Shown here: piece by piece, positions 1-8,536 of the stretch
Layout: every line of letters begins with the position of its first letter
Position numbering within the stretch: the stretch's first letter is position 1
Program-made: the position numbers and the translations under genes
Origin: Myxococcales bacterium
Lineage (GTDB): Bacteria; Myxococcota_A; Polyangia; Haliangiales; Haliangiaceae
DNA length: 64,000 bases
Assembly (NCBI GenBank): GCA_016720595.1
Contig: JADKKI010000035.1
Span: 1 to 64,000, forward strand
Reading direction: 5' to 3'
Notes under the pieces: model-generated
Databases searched by the model: none
What the model was told of the DNA's origin: nothing
Seen by the model: only the letters and a program-made list of their open reading frames with translations

Positions 1-476
1 GCTTGCGGTTGCGTGGTGCTTTCGTCGACGACGACTCGGGCACGAGCCCGGGCGGCTCGATGACACGCGGTGAGGTTCCATTCGAGGACCCACGACACGA
101 CCGGCACGAGGTTCGTGCGCGACCTTCGACTCGACTCCGCAGTTCAGTCCGCTCGTGCTCGACGAGCGCGGCGCCGAAACGCTCGGCGTCGACTTCGGCC
201 TGTTAACGGCAGACGTTTCCGGTCGTGATCTGACGGTCGACCACTACGTCCGCTGACGCCGTGATCGGCTGGTCTTCGCGCGCGGGCGATCTGGATCGAG
301 CTGATTCTTGTTGCGCCAGGACTCGCCGAGGATCTCGACGCGGTGATCATGTGGGCGGTAACGCAAGCGTCTCAGCGCGGAGACCCTGAGAGACACGTGC
401 AACAAGCTCATTGTCGAGGGCAGCAGAACGGTGGCAGGATGGAGATGATGGTGACGTCGCGAGCGGCGGCACGTTG
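1..476. other. Left edge, no supportable gene
   Basis: No complete gene is visible. One plus-strand frame is open from about position 89 to a TGA at 254-256 and reads like ordinary high-GC coding sequence. It could be the tail of a gene broken by the window edge or by decay, but I recognise no family. The rest up to 476 looks non-coding. Confidence 0.4.
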
Positions 477-1286
477 ATGATCGAGGTCGGCGCGACCTAC
501 GCGTTTCGCATCGCGCCCGGCGAGAGCGCGATCTGCCGCGCGCTGCGTGTGCACGACACGGGCGCGTGCCTCGTCGTCATGGCGTGGCGTGGGCCATCGA
601 AGACACCGTTCGCACGGATGGCGCGCAGCGTGCGGTTTCACCGGCCGCAGCTGCTGTCGGAGCACCCCGGCCAAAGCGAGATCCTCGGCTACTGGGTCGA
701 GCTGCGCGATCCGGAGGGAATGCGCCTGTTCGGGGTCGTGCCGCCGACCGCGGCCGAGCGCCGGATCGCGCGGCGCTACGAGGAATGCACGCCGCGCAAC
801 CGGCAGTTCCTCGGCTGGGGCCCGCCGTCGCTGCTGATCGTCGACGCGCGCGTGCAGTGGCAACGCGAGCACCAGCCGGAGAAGCTCGCCGCCGCGTTTG
901 CCCGGTCGCAGCGCGCGATCGCGCGACGAGCGGAGGACGCCGAGGCTGCGCAGGCACGGCGCCGTACGCGACAGCGCACCCGTGGACCTCAGGCGCTCGC
1001 GAAGCGGCGATGGTTCGCGAGCTTCGCGCCGGACAAGCGCGACCCCTGCCGCACGGTGCTCGCCGCGGCGGTCGCCGAGCTGATCGCGATGGCGGACCGC
1101 ACGCCTGCGCGCGCGGCGCTCGCGCTCGCGCGTGCGATGCGGAAGCTGTCCAAGCTCGACGATCGCCGTAGCTTTGACACGGTCGACGCAGAGGAGCTCG
1201 TCGAGGCGCTCGCCGAGGTCGGTGACAGCTGCGGCGTCGACGAGGCACTGTTCGATCGCGTGGTCGACCGCGAGCGCAGCTTCTAG
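477..1286 (+). CDS. Hypothetical protein, about 269 aa
   Basis: I do not recognise a family. I chose the ATG at 477, which opens MIEVGATYAF, over an in-frame start 66 bases upstream, because the upstream residues are low-complexity and unlike the rest. The first 110 residues look like a compact mixed alpha/beta domain. Residues about 130-195 are rich in Ala, Arg and Gln and probably helical or coiled coil. The tail is a helical segment rich in Glu and Val. There is no signal peptide or membrane segment. It stands alone in a remnant-rich region, so it may be an orphan accessory gene. Confidence 0.55.
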   Translation: MIEVGATYAFRIAPGESAICRALRVHDTGACLVVMAWRGPSKTPFARMARSVRFHRPQLLSEHPGQSEILGYWVELRDPEGMRLFGVVPPTAAERRIARRYEECTPRNRQFLGWGPPSLLIVDARVQWQREHQPEKLAAAFARSQRAIARRAEDAEAAQARRRTRQRTRGPQALAKRRWFASFAPDKRDPCRTVLAAAVAELIAMADRTPARAALALARAMRKLSKLDDRRSFDTVDAEELVEALAEVGDSCGVDEALFDRVVDRERSF

Positions 1287-1381
1287 CGCGGAAGGTCGCG
1301 ACGTCGGCCGCCTCGTGCCTCGGTACCACGCACCCGGCGGGAACCGACCTTTAGTCCCACTCGTGCAACGCTCGGCGGATG

Positions 1382-1443
1382 GAGCCGCTTCTACTGCGTT
1401 TGATCTCTTGAGCACGTTCCCCAACCCGCCAAACCACCGTCTA
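1382..1443 (+). repeat. Imperfect copy of the sequence at 4926-4992
   Basis: This stretch and 4926-4992 share GAGCCGCT near the left end, a GCGTTT block in the middle and a right end close to CGTTCCCCAACC..GCC..AAAC..CCGTCTAA, with small indels. The right copy runs directly into the 130-bp repeat at 4993; this copy does not. The likeness suggests that both come from the same ancestral gene end or element end. Aligned by eye only. Confidence 0.4.
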
Positions 1444-1503
1444 ACCGCGATTCGTTCCGCAGAATGAAGATCTCCGTCGAGGAAGGTCAAGGACGTTGGC
1501 TGG

Positions 1504-1752
1504 ATGCGCGACAAGGACGCGAGGATTGGCCGCGTCGCGGGGTACGCGGAGTTCGTCGGCATCGATGGTCGTGGTGTCGTGACCGACAAGACCTCCGAGC
1601 TTCGCGACAGCGCGGCCCCAGCGCCAGGTGCCAGTCCCGACTTCGTCATCGTCGACTACCAGATCTGGTTTCGTCGAACCACGTTGTGGCCGAACCGCGG
1701 CGGGCGGTGGCAGTGCATCTCGTTTCACAGCAGCCGGATCAACGACGCCTGA
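1504..1752 (+). CDS. Short protein, possibly a SnoaL/DUF4440-like fragment
   Basis: An 82-aa reading frame beginning MRDKDARIG. The end, with a Trp-containing strand then GGRWQCISFHSSR, resembles the last strands of SnoaL/DUF4440 (NTF2-like) proteins, which often finish with a Gly-Arg-Trp-x...His-Ser-Ser pattern. It is too short for a whole NTF2 fold of about 120 aa, so it would be a C-terminal fragment. The surrounding sequence has other remnants. The assignment rests on a short pattern and is weak. Confidence 0.3.
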   Translation: MRDKDARIGRVAGYAEFVGIDGRGVVTDKTSELRDSAAPAPGASPDFVIVDYQIWFRRTTLWPNRGGRWQCISFHSSRINDA

Positions 1753-1800
1753 GCCCTCGTCGGCAGCCGTCGGACTCGTGCGTGCGCAGGCGTCGTTCGG

Positions 1801-2766
1801 CTACTTCGCATCCTTGCAGCTGTCTTCGAGCCCACCGTCGCAGGCGCGCTTGAACCAGATGGCGGCCTGCGCGGGATCGGCGGGGACGCCGTGCCCTTCG
1901 CTGTAGAGCACGCCGAGGTTGTGGCAGCCGAGCATCTCGCCGCCGGTACACACGGTCTCGTAGAGCGCCTTCGCCTTCGGATAGTCGACGGCGACGCCCA
2001 TGCCGTTCTCGGTGAGGACGCCGAGGCTGCTGCACGATATGAGGTCCTTGCCATCGCAGCCGTGCTCGTACAGCGCCGCGGCCCGCTTGAGGTCCTTCTT
2101 GACGCCGCGCCCGTACTTGTAGAGGCGGCCGAGGTTGTTGCAGTAGCCCATCACGCCTCCATCACACGCTTGCTGGTAGTGAGTGGCGGCGAGCTTGTAG
2201 TTCTGCTTGACCGCGGTGCCCTCGTCGTAGAGCTCTCCGAGTGCGCCGCACGCGTCGAAGACATTGCCTGTGCACGCCTTGCGGTAGCGCTCGATCGCCT
2301 GCGGGACATCCTTGGCGACGCCTTCGCCACGCTCGAGCAGCCCGCCGAGGCTGTGGCAGGCCGCCAGCCAGTCACCGTCGCACGCAGTGAGGTACAGCGC
2401 CGCCGACTTCGCCGCGTCGACGGGCACGCCCAGGCCACGCTCGTAGATGATGCCGAGCGTGGTGCAGCCAAGTAGATGGTCGCCATCGCACGTGCGCTGG
2501 AGGAGTGCGATCGCCTTGGCCGGATCCTTGGCGACCCCAGTCCCGTCCGCGTAACGCACCGCGAGGTCCACGCACGCGTCGAGGTCACCCGCATCGCACG
2601 GCGCCTGCTCCGGCAGCGCAGCAGGTTCTGGGACCACGACCGCAACCGACACACGCTCCGCGGCCGGGGCCGCAACCGGCCTCGGCGGTGGAGGTGCGAG
2701 CGGCGCGGGGCTCGCGCCGCAGCCCAGCGCCACCAGCGACGCGACGACGATCCAGGTCGGCTGCAT
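1801..2766 (-). CDS. Sel1-repeat lipoprotein
   Basis: A 321-aa predicted lipoprotein. The N-terminus has a signal peptide ending in a lipobox (LVALGC, Cys16), then a Pro/Ala-rich linker to about residue 55. The rest is seven or so Sel1-like repeats of about 36 residues with the pattern G-x-G-V-x-x-D-x-x-K-A-x-x-L-Y...AC-x-G...C..LG-x-L-Y. The conserved Cys pair in each repeat is typical of secreted Sel1 proteins, where it forms intra-repeat disulfides. Sel1 arrays are helical protein-binding scaffolds; the partner is unknown. A second, truncated Sel1 gene lies at 16229. Confidence 0.85.
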   Translation of the reverse strand: MQPTWIVVASLVALGCGASPAPLAPPPPRPVAAPAAERVSVAVVVPEPAALPEQAPCDAGDLDACVDLAVRYADGTGVAKDPAKAIALLQRTCDGDHLLGCTTLGIIYERGLGVPVDAAKSAALYLTACDGDWLAACHSLGGLLERGEGVAKDVPQAIERYRKACTGNVFDACGALGELYDEGTAVKQNYKLAATHYQQACDGGVMGYCNNLGRLYKYGRGVKKDLKRAAALYEHGCDGKDLISCSSLGVLTENGMGVAVDYPKAKALYETVCTGGEMLGCHNLGVLYSEGHGVPADPAQAAIWFKRACDGGLEDSCKDAK

Positions 2767-2785
2767 GCTGCGAGGGTACAGCGGC

Positions 2786-3127
2786 GAGGACCTTCAAGCA
2801 GCGTTCTGGCCGCGGGTGCCCGATGCGGTCACGAGCGTGTGGGCCGACCGGGTCGAGACCCGGAGCTGGCTGCGCAAGCCAACTCACGTTTGGGGACCGT
2901 GGCTATCGACGCCACGGGAAGAGCCGGCATAGGAATGGTTGCTCGACAGCGAGTCCAACTCCCCGGAGCACTCGGTCGGCTACGCGGACCTCGGCGAGCA
3001 CGACGGCATGCACCCGGTGATCGGCTCGTGGGTGATCGGCGGCGAGCCCGCGGGCATCGGGATCCGCGAGACGGCGGGGTACGTCACGAACAACGTCGCG
3101 CGGTTCGTCCCGCACATCGAGCGTTGA
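2786..3127 (+). pseudogene. Glutathionylspermidine synthase remnant (C-terminal end)
   Basis: The last 60 residues contain HPVIGSWVIGGEPAGIGIRE followed by a T-N-N-x-x-R-F-V-P-H segment, the signature C-terminus of the GspS/YgiC/YjfC ATP-grasp family (about 380-400 aa). In the same frame, 2786-2929 reads ...DRVETRSWLRKPTHVWGP, reminiscent of the family's V-x-K-P segment, but a TAG at 2930-2932 interrupts it and the N-terminal two thirds are absent. It starts just upstream of the divergent Sel1 lipoprotein gene. I read it as a decayed gene, not a functional peptide. Confidence 0.7.
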
Positions 3128-3137
3128 GCAGGCTTGT

Positions 3138-3755
3138 TCACGGCGTGGCGTGCTCGTACAGCGCCGTCGGCTCGAGCGCCTGACTCGGGAGCGCGAGATC
3201 GGCCCACAGCACCGCGAGATCGAGCTCGATGGCATCGAACGGCTCGGCCCGCACTCGCTGACCGTCCCGGTGCACCGCGAGCGTGAGCCACTTGCCCTCG
3301 TGGATGCGCAGCACCTCAAGCGTACGATTCGCCGGATGGAGCAGCCACACGTGTTGCACCCCCGCGGTGGCGTAGATAGGTAGCTTCAGCGCGCGATCGA
3401 CCTTCTCGGTCGAGCGCGACAACACCTCGCAGAGCCAATCGGGCGGTAACGTGAAGTACGGGACGTCCTCCACTTTGGGCATCTGCTTGCGACGCCATCC
3501 GGCGAGATCTGGAATGACAACGTTTGTTTCGAAGTGAAGCTCGGGTTCGTCCAGGATGATCCAACCTCCGGGGCCGCCGCGCCCGCGTCCAAACGGAGGC
3601 GTGATCTCAGCCCCGAGCGCAGAGGAAACGGCCGCATGCGCACCGGCCGGACGCGGAGCGACAAAGAGCTCACCGCCGATGATCTCGGCGACCTTGTTAT
3701 CGGGAGCATCGAGCACGTCCTGGTAGCTCGGCCAACGTGGCTTTGGTTCGGCCAT
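3138..3755 (-). CDS. Uma2 family putative endonuclease (DUF820)
   Basis: A 205-aa protein of the Uma2/DUF820 family, which has a PD-(D/E)XK nuclease fold. Visible landmarks are the opening SYQDVLDAPDNKVAEIIGGE, the central VVIPDLAGWR (catalytic Asp of the PD motif), and WLCEVLSRSTEKVDRALKLP with the E-V-x-S and Lys positions, followed by GVQHVWLLHP. All key residues appear present and the length is normal. These genes are often multicopy and scattered; their role is uncertain, with mobile-element and defence links suggested. It converges on the GspS remnant. Confidence 0.85.
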   Translation of the reverse strand: MAEPKPRWPSYQDVLDAPDNKVAEIIGGELFVAPRPAGAHAAVSSALGAEITPPFGRGRGGPGGWIILDEPELHFETNVVIPDLAGWRRKQMPKVEDVPYFTLPPDWLCEVLSRSTEKVDRALKLPIYATAGVQHVWLLHPANRTLEVLRIHEGKWLTLAVHRDGQRVRAEPFDAIELDLAVLWADLALPSQALEPTALYEHATP

Positions 3756-4137
3756 TCATCCAGTGTACTCGACGAGCCTGACATCGCTCAGAACTTGTCG
3801 CGGAGGCCGGTGTCGGTCTCGGACAGATGCGCTGCGCCTTTTGCGGCCCACGAATCAACTCGTGAATGCCACTAGTGCCGGAATCAACGATCAAGCGACG
3901 TTGCGGCGCGATTCGTTCCCCGGAAATGCGTTCTACGACGAGGAATCTGGGGATCGGTTCGATCCGAAAGCTTCGACGGCGTCGTGAAGTTCGCGTGAAC
4001 CCCCAGCCCGCGGAACATCCCACGTGTACGGTGGAGCGATGGAGCGTATGGCGGTGAGCAGTGAGTGGCGCGCGCAGAGCCTGCGGTTCGATGGCCCGAG
4101 CATCAACGTGGCGCCGGCTCGCGGCTGGTGAAGCGAC
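3756..4137. other. Intergenic stretch without a gene
   Basis: I see no credible reading frame or RNA here. A short run near 3950-3965 (GATCGGTTCGATC) resembles a tRNA T-arm, but no acceptor or anticodon arm surrounds it. The stretch separates the Uma2 gene from the next plus-strand gene and may hold both promoters. Confidence 0.4.
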
Positions 4138-4875
4138 ATGACCGTGCCGCGCGTGGGCCGCGCAGCCATGTTCGCGTGGCTGACCGCGTGCTGGACAGGC
4201 AACCAAGCCGCGACGCGCAAGATCCCGCCGCCCGCGGCAGTTGCATCAAGCGAGTCCGCACCCGCGCCGGATGGTACGGGGAGCCCGGCGCCCGCGAGCC
4301 CGGCGCCCACGGGCCCGGCGCCCACGAGCCCGGCGCCCGGTGCGACGCCTTCGAGCTCTGCGCGGCATGAGACATCCGGTCGCTCGCCCGTCGTCGCTGG
4401 CGTGCTGTCGTTCGGGCTCCCGGTTGCCGCGATCGCGGTGCTGCCGGTGATCGATCCGTACGAGTTCGAGGCGCGCGGCGCTGCCAAGACTGCGTTGCAC
4501 GCTGTCGGATGGAGCGCGATCGGGCTGTTCGTCGCCGCTCCGACCCTCGCCGCTGTGTATGCCGGGGATCCGTGGAGCACGGGGACGATGATCCGCGTCG
4601 CAGGCGCTGCGTTGTTCGGAATCGGCACGGTCCTCTTCGTAACCGAACCGAATCCGTCTTCGGCCTCCTTCGCGTTCAGCAGGCGCGAAGCGGGCGGCAC
4701 GATCATCGGCACCGTCGGCGCGCTCGGCTACCTCACGGGCATGGTGGTGGAAGGTGCCCACTCCATCCGGGTCGCAGCGCGGACGCAGCGGCCAGCCGGT
4801 GCGAGCGCGTCGGTCGGCGCGCTGGATGGCGGCACGGCGCTCGTGCCGGCCGTGATCGTCAGCGGCGCCTGGTGA
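4138..4875 (+). CDS. Putative lipoprotein with proline-rich linker and membrane segments
   Basis: A 245-aa protein of unknown function. Residues 1-18 look like a lipoprotein signal: Arg5 and Arg8, then a hydrophobic run ending in LTAC. Residues about 38-75 are a low-complexity linker made of repeated P-A-P/S/T units. After this come four likely membrane segments (about 80-97, 112-134, 143-160 and 180-198), and the protein ends in a Gly/Ala-rich tail. The DNA encoding the linker is a run of near-identical 12-base units, a probable site of slippage. An internal ATG at 4168 is possible but would remove the positive n-region. Confidence 0.6.
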   Translation: MTVPRVGRAAMFAWLTACWTGNQAATRKIPPPAAVASSESAPAPDGTGSPAPASPAPTGPAPTSPAPGATPSSSARHETSGRSPVVAGVLSFGLPVAAIAVLPVIDPYEFEARGAAKTALHAVGWSAIGLFVAAPTLAAVYAGDPWSTGTMIRVAGAALFGIGTVLFVTEPNPSSASFAFSRREAGGTIIGTVGALGYLTGMVVEGAHSIRVAARTQRPAGASASVGALDGGTALVPAVIVSGAW

Positions 4876-4992
4876 GGTGGTGCTTACTCGCGATTTGCGA
4901 CACAAGCGCGGCATGAGCCGCCTTGAGCCGCTGATCTCGCAACAGCGTTTCGTCGCGGACACCGTTCCCCAACCGCCGCAAACGCCGTCTAA

Positions 4993-5122
4993 GTGGTGGA
5001 GATTAGGGGGATCGAACTCTCCCGGGACACTCAAGAAATCGAGCGCTTGCTGCACGCTCAACAACTTGTGTCCCGGAGAGTCCGGCCTCGTCCGTCTCGG
5101 TTTCGGGGGCTCGGGCAGAGTT
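4993..5122. repeat. 130-bp direct repeat R1 carrying a tRNA-Ala 3' end
   Basis: Identical, as far as I can read, to 18738-18867 in the same orientation. The first part (4995-5017) matches, for 23 bases, the 3' end of the intact tRNA-Ala gene at 45886-45908: T-loop plus acceptor strand, minus-strand sense. After it the sequence diverges from the tRNA and contains an inverted repeat, ACTCTCCCGGGACAC...GTGTCCCGGAGAGT, around a loop of about 38 bases. This layout is what site-specific integration at a tRNA 3' end leaves behind. Confidence 0.85.
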
Positions 5123-5191
5123 TGGGCGCGTGTTCGGGACTCTCGGCCGTTGTGCTCACAACGACCAGCGACACATGAGCCGCCGCAGCAG

Positions 5192-6892
5192 CTATGCGTC
5201 GATGACCGTGTCGCGCGACGCGCGCGCCTGGCAGGCGAGCACGAGGCCCTTCGCGCGATCAGCCGTGGTCAAGGCGTCGGAGACCTCCATCACGACCTTG
5301 CCGGAGAGGACCTTGGTCTTGCACTGACCGCAGATGCCGGAGCGGCACTCGAAGGGGATCGCGACGCCGCACTCCTCCGCTGCTTCGAGCACCGTGAGCT
5401 CCGTCGCCTCGGCGGTCTTGCCGGAGCGCTCGAACCGGATGTTCGCGAGCATGCCCGGCTCGACGGGCTCCTCGGGCATCGAGCCATCCGCGGCGGGCTC
5501 GACCGGGGGCGTCGAGCTGAACGCCTCCTGATGCACGCGCGAATCGGGAACCCCGAGCTCGACGAGCAGCGCCCGCATCGCCGTCATCATCGGAGCGGGT
5601 CCGCACAGCAGCGCGGGCGCCTTCACGATGCCTGGTACGAACTCCGAGAGCACTTCCTTCGTGATCTGACCGCGCGCGCCGGTCCACGCCGCGTCGGGAT
5701 CGCTCGTCACCGTGATCTTTACGTGGAGGTTCGGAAACCGTGCCTGCAGATACGCGAGCTCGTCGGCGAACACGATGTCCTTCACCTTCTTGACGCTGAA
5801 CAGCAGGTACATCTCGCCCTTCCAGCCGCGGTCGGTAAGGCTGCGCACGACCGACATCATCGGCGTGATGCCGATGCCGCCAGCGACGAGGACGACGCGG
5901 TCGGCCTCGTGGCCCGCGAAGAAGAACTTCCCGGCGGGGGCCGACACCTCGACCTTCATGCCTTCGCGCCAGGTCTCGTGGAGGTACACCGACCCATAGG
6001 CGGCCTTCTTCACCGAGATCTCGCAATACGCGTTGCGGGTGGGCGACGACGCCATCGTGTAGGAGCGGTTCACGCGCTTGCCGTCGATGGTGAGCTGGAG
6101 ATTGATGTACTGACCCGCGATGTGCTGGAACGGCAGCGGGCCGCCGTCGGGCGACACGAGCCGGAACGTCTTGACGTCGTGGGTCTCGTCGAAGATCCGC
6201 GCGATCTGGAGCTCGCCTCTCCAGAACGCCTTTGGCTTGGCGCTCGTCGCCCTCGCGGTGATTGCCTTCGCACGCGCCAGCTTCAGCTCGCGGCGGAGAT
6301 CGACGTAGTGACCGACCATCCGATACACGAGCAACGCGCCCAGGATGATCGCGAACACCGTCGGCTGGCGGAGGTCGGACTTGACGAGCAGGATGTAGTG
6401 GATGACACCACCGATCACGGCGGGGTACGCGAGGCGGTGCAACAGCTTCCACCGCTTCGGTCCGAGGCGGCTGACCATCCCGTCGGTCGACGTGATCGCC
6501 AGCGGGATCATCAGCAGGAGCGCGCCAAAGCCGAACCACAGGTACTGGCGCTCGATGATCTCGCTGATCGTGTTGCCGACGTCGTGGTCGCGATCCCACC
6601 AGAAGAAGATCGCGAAGTGCATGGCGACGTAGAAGAAGCCGAGCACGCCGAGGTTGCGACGGATCGAGATCAGCGCCGCCCAGCCGGTCAGCTTGCGCAG
6701 CGGCGTGATCACGAGCGAGACGACGAGCAGCACGAGGCCGACGAGCCCCGTGGTCCGGATCGCGAAGTTCACCTCGTTCGCGCCGAGCTGGTGGCGATAC
6801 GCATCCACGACCAGCAGGGCGCCCGGCACGAGGCCGTTGACCATGACCAGCCACTTCGCGAAGCGCCCGTCGACGAGCTTAGAAGTGGGCAT
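5192..6892 (-). CDS. msrQ: MsrQ-type heme membrane domain fused to ferredoxin reductase and 2Fe-2S domains
   Basis: A 566-aa electron-transfer fusion. Residues 1-200 are a six-helix ferric-reductase-like domain as in MsrQ, with membrane His residues such as those in [10 protein letters not shown] and [16 protein letters not shown]. Residues about 205-310 form an FAD domain with [12 protein letters not shown], and about 320-440 an NAD(P) domain with [10 protein letters not shown]. The C-terminus is a plant-type 2Fe-2S ferredoxin, [19 protein letters not shown] plus a late Cys in LACQA. Ordinary MsrQ is about 200 aa and gets electrons from a separate flavin reductase; here the chain is built in. 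Its start overlaps msrP by 14 bases. Confidence 0.9.
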   Translation of the reverse strand: MPTSKLVDGRFAKWLVMVNGLVPGALLVVDAYRHQLGANEVNFAIRTTGLVGLVLLVVSLVITPLRKLTGWAALISIRRNLGVLGFFYVAMHFAIFFWWDRDHDVGNTISEIIERQYLWFGFGALLLMIPLAITSTDGMVSRLGPKRWKLLHRLAYPAVIGGVIHYILLVKSDLRQPTVFAIILGALLVYRMVGHYVDLRRELKLARAKAITARATSAKPKAFWRGELQIARIFDETHDVKTFRLVSPDGGPLPFQHIAGQYINLQLTIDGKRVNRSYTMASSPTRNAYCEISVKKAAYGSVYLHETWREGMKVEVSAPAGKFFFAGHEADRVVLVAGGIGITPMMSVVRSLTDRGWKGEMYLLFSVKKVKDIVFADELAYLQARFPNLHVKITVTSDPDAAWTGARGQITKEVLSEFVPGIVKAPALLCGPAPMMTAMRALLVELGVPDSRVHQEAFSSTPPVEPAADGSMPEEPVEPGMLANIRFERSGKTAEATELTVLEAAEECGVAIPFECRSGICGQCKTKVLSGKVVMEVSDALTTADRAKGLVLACQARASRDTVIDA

Positions 6893-7847
6893 CGAGATCC
6901 ATCCCCGTGTAGAGGCTCGCGACCTGCTCGCCGTAGCCGTTGAACATGAGGGTCTTGCGGCGCCCCGACTCGTTGATCCGCTGCTCGGTTGCCTGGCTCC
7001 ATCGCGGGTGGTCGTGCTGGGGGTTCACGTTTGCGTAGAACCCGTACTCGCTGGGGGCGCGCTTGTTCCACGTCGAGACGGGCTCCCGGTCGGTGAGCGT
7101 GATCTTGACGATCGACTTGATGCCCTTGAACCCGTACTTCCACGGCACGACGAGCTTCACCGGGGCGCCGTCCTGCGCGGGGAGCTCCTGGCCATAGAGG
7201 CCGGTCGCGAAGATCGCGAGCGGGTGCATCGCCTCGTCGAGGCGTAGCCCCTCGACATACGGCCACTCGAGGACGTTCGTGGTCTGGTTCGGAAACCGCG
7301 TCGGATCCATCAGGGTCTCGAAGGCCACGTACTTCGCGCTACCGAGCGGGTCCACGGCCGCGAGGAGCTTCGCGATGGGGAAGCCGACCCACGGGATGAC
7401 CATCGACCACGCCTCGACACAGCGGTGGCGGTAGATCCGCTCCTCGGGCGCGCCCAGCTTCCTGAACGCGTCGAGATCGAACACGCGCGGGCGGTGACAC
7501 ATGCCCTCGACCGCGATCTTCCAGCCGTCGGTCTTGAAGTCCTTCGCCGCGCCCGCGACGGCGTCCTTGTCCGTCGTGAACTCGTAGAAGTTGTTGTAGT
7601 TGACGACCTTCACGCGCGGCGTGAGGTCCTCGTCGTCGACGCGGAACGGCCCGTGCGGCGCAGGGACGACGCCGCGGATCGGCGGGAGCGTCGTGGTGTC
7701 GAAGTCGAGGCCGTTGAACTTCCGGTACAGCAGGGCGGTCGCTGCCGCCGTACCCGCGATGAGCCCCCCTCGCAGGAACGCGCGGCGATTGAAGTACACC
7801 TCGCGCGGGGTGATCTCGCTGGCTGGTGGCTTGTCCGTCATGTCCAC
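6879..7847 (-). CDS. msrP: Protein-methionine-sulfoxide reductase catalytic subunit MsrP
   Basis: A 322-aa molybdopterin enzyme that repairs oxidised methionines in periplasmic proteins. The N-terminus has a Tat-type signal ([18 protein letters not shown]), as expected for a cofactor-loaded exported enzyme. The Mo-ligand region [10 protein letters not shown] holds the conserved Cys, and [18 protein letters not shown] and [18 protein letters not shown] are family landmarks. The length matches MsrP/YedY (about 330 aa). It precedes and overlaps the fused MsrQ gene, the usual msrPQ order, so the two should form the membrane-tethered repair system. Confidence 0.95.
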   Translation of the reverse strand: MDMTDKPPASEITPREVYFNRRAFLRGGLIAGTAAATALLYRKFNGLDFDTTTLPPIRGVVPAPHGPFRVDDEDLTPRVKVVNYNNFYEFTTDKDAVAGAAKDFKTDGWKIAVEGMCHRPRVFDLDAFRKLGAPEERIYRHRCVEAWSMVIPWVGFPIAKLLAAVDPLGSAKYVAFETLMDPTRFPNQTTNVLEWPYVEGLRLDEAMHPLAIFATGLYGQELPAQDGAPVKLVVPWKYGFKGIKSIVKITLTDREPVSTWNKRAPSEYGFYANVNPQHDHPRWSQATEQRINESGRRKTLMFNGYGEQVASLYTGMDLDAHF

Positions 7848-7884
7848 CCTCGACTACGCAATCCGCGGGGGGAGTCTTGCGAGC

Positions 7885-8361
7885 TCATTGGCGGAATCCG
7901 AGCTCGAGCTCCGTCAATCCGGGGTGGTCCCCGGGTCGTGGTCCGAGCGGCCAGTGGAAGAGGCGCTGGCGCTCCTCGATACGCACGTCGTTGATGCTCG
8001 CTTCGCGCCGACGCATCAGCCCGCGCTCGTCGAACTCCCAGAGCTCGTTGCCATGCGAGCGGGTCCAGCGTCCATCCTGAGTCCGGGATTCGTAGGCGAA
8101 GCGGACTGCCATCCGACTTCCCTTGAAGCCCCACACCTCCTTGATGAGCCGGTAGTCGCGCTCGCGCTCCCACTTCTGCGTGAGGAGCTCGACGATCGCC
8201 TCTCGCCCTTGGAGGAACTGATCGCGGTTTCGCCACAGGCTGTCCTCGGTGTAAGCGAGCGCCACCCGCGCCGGGTCGCGGCTGTTCCAGGCGTCCTCGG
8301 CGAGGCGTGCCTTCTGTGCGGCGGTTTCATCCGTGAACGGTGGGAGCGGCGGGCGATTCAT
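7885..8361 (-). CDS. DUF1348 / SnoaL-like (NTF2 fold) protein
   Basis: A 158-aa soluble protein of the DUF1348 family. Landmarks are [21 protein letters not shown] near the start, [20 protein letters not shown], then [18 protein letters not shown] and [22 protein letters not shown]. This is a small cone-shaped NTF2-like fold whose substrate is not known; members often sit beside stress and redox genes, as here. It lies 37 bases upstream of msrP on the same strand, so probably in the same transcript. No signal peptide is visible. Confidence 0.9.
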   Translation of the reverse strand: MNRPPLPPFTDETAAQKARLAEDAWNSRDPARVALAYTEDSLWRNRDQFLQGREAIVELLTQKWERERDYRLIKEVWGFKGSRMAVRFAYESRTQDGRWTRSHGNELWEFDERGLMRRREASINDVRIEERQRLFHWPLGPRPGDHPGLTELELGFRQ

Positions 8362-8376
8362 CGTGGTCTCGTTTCT

Positions 8377-8484
8377 TCAGTTCACGCGGTGGGTGACGAG
8401 CGGGAAGTCGATCTCGGTCTTCCCGACCTCGGTCGCGTAGTGGGTGAGGGTGTTCAGCGCGTCATGGAGGACGATCTCGATCAC
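8377..8484 (-). pseudogene. C-terminal remnant of a carboxymuconolactone decarboxylase/AhpD-like gene
   Basis: The frame ends EIVLHDALNTLTHYATEVGKTEIDFP..., which matches the C-terminus of the AhpD-like protein encoded at 10600-11142 (HVALNVLTNYFNRLADTDIDFP). Only about 35 residues are homologous; the catalytic core is absent. The complementary N-terminal 35 residues of such a protein are found fused to the YceI frame just upstream (9187-9083). The simplest reading is that a yceI gene now occupies the middle of an old AhpD-like gene. Confidence 0.65.
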
Positions 8485-8536
8485 TGCGCGTCGGCGTAGC
8501 CGGTCCGAGGGCAGGTCGCCGAACCACGACGACGCG

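Noticed and set aside
408..1649. Minus-strand open frame of 413 aa over the first gene
   Set aside because: Composition is dominated by Arg, Ala and Leu with no domain; the plus-strand frame has better codon use and a sensible start.
3940..3980. Possible tRNA T-arm (GATCGGTTCGATCC)
   Set aside because: No matching acceptor, D-arm or anticodon arm nearby; probably chance palindromy.
4877..6943. Long plus-strand open frame (688 aa) opposite the msrQ fusion gene
   Set aside because: It is antisense to a gene with clear heme, FAD, NAD(P) and 2Fe-2S motifs; its product is rich in Arg, His and Asp, as is typical of a GC-rich shadow frame.
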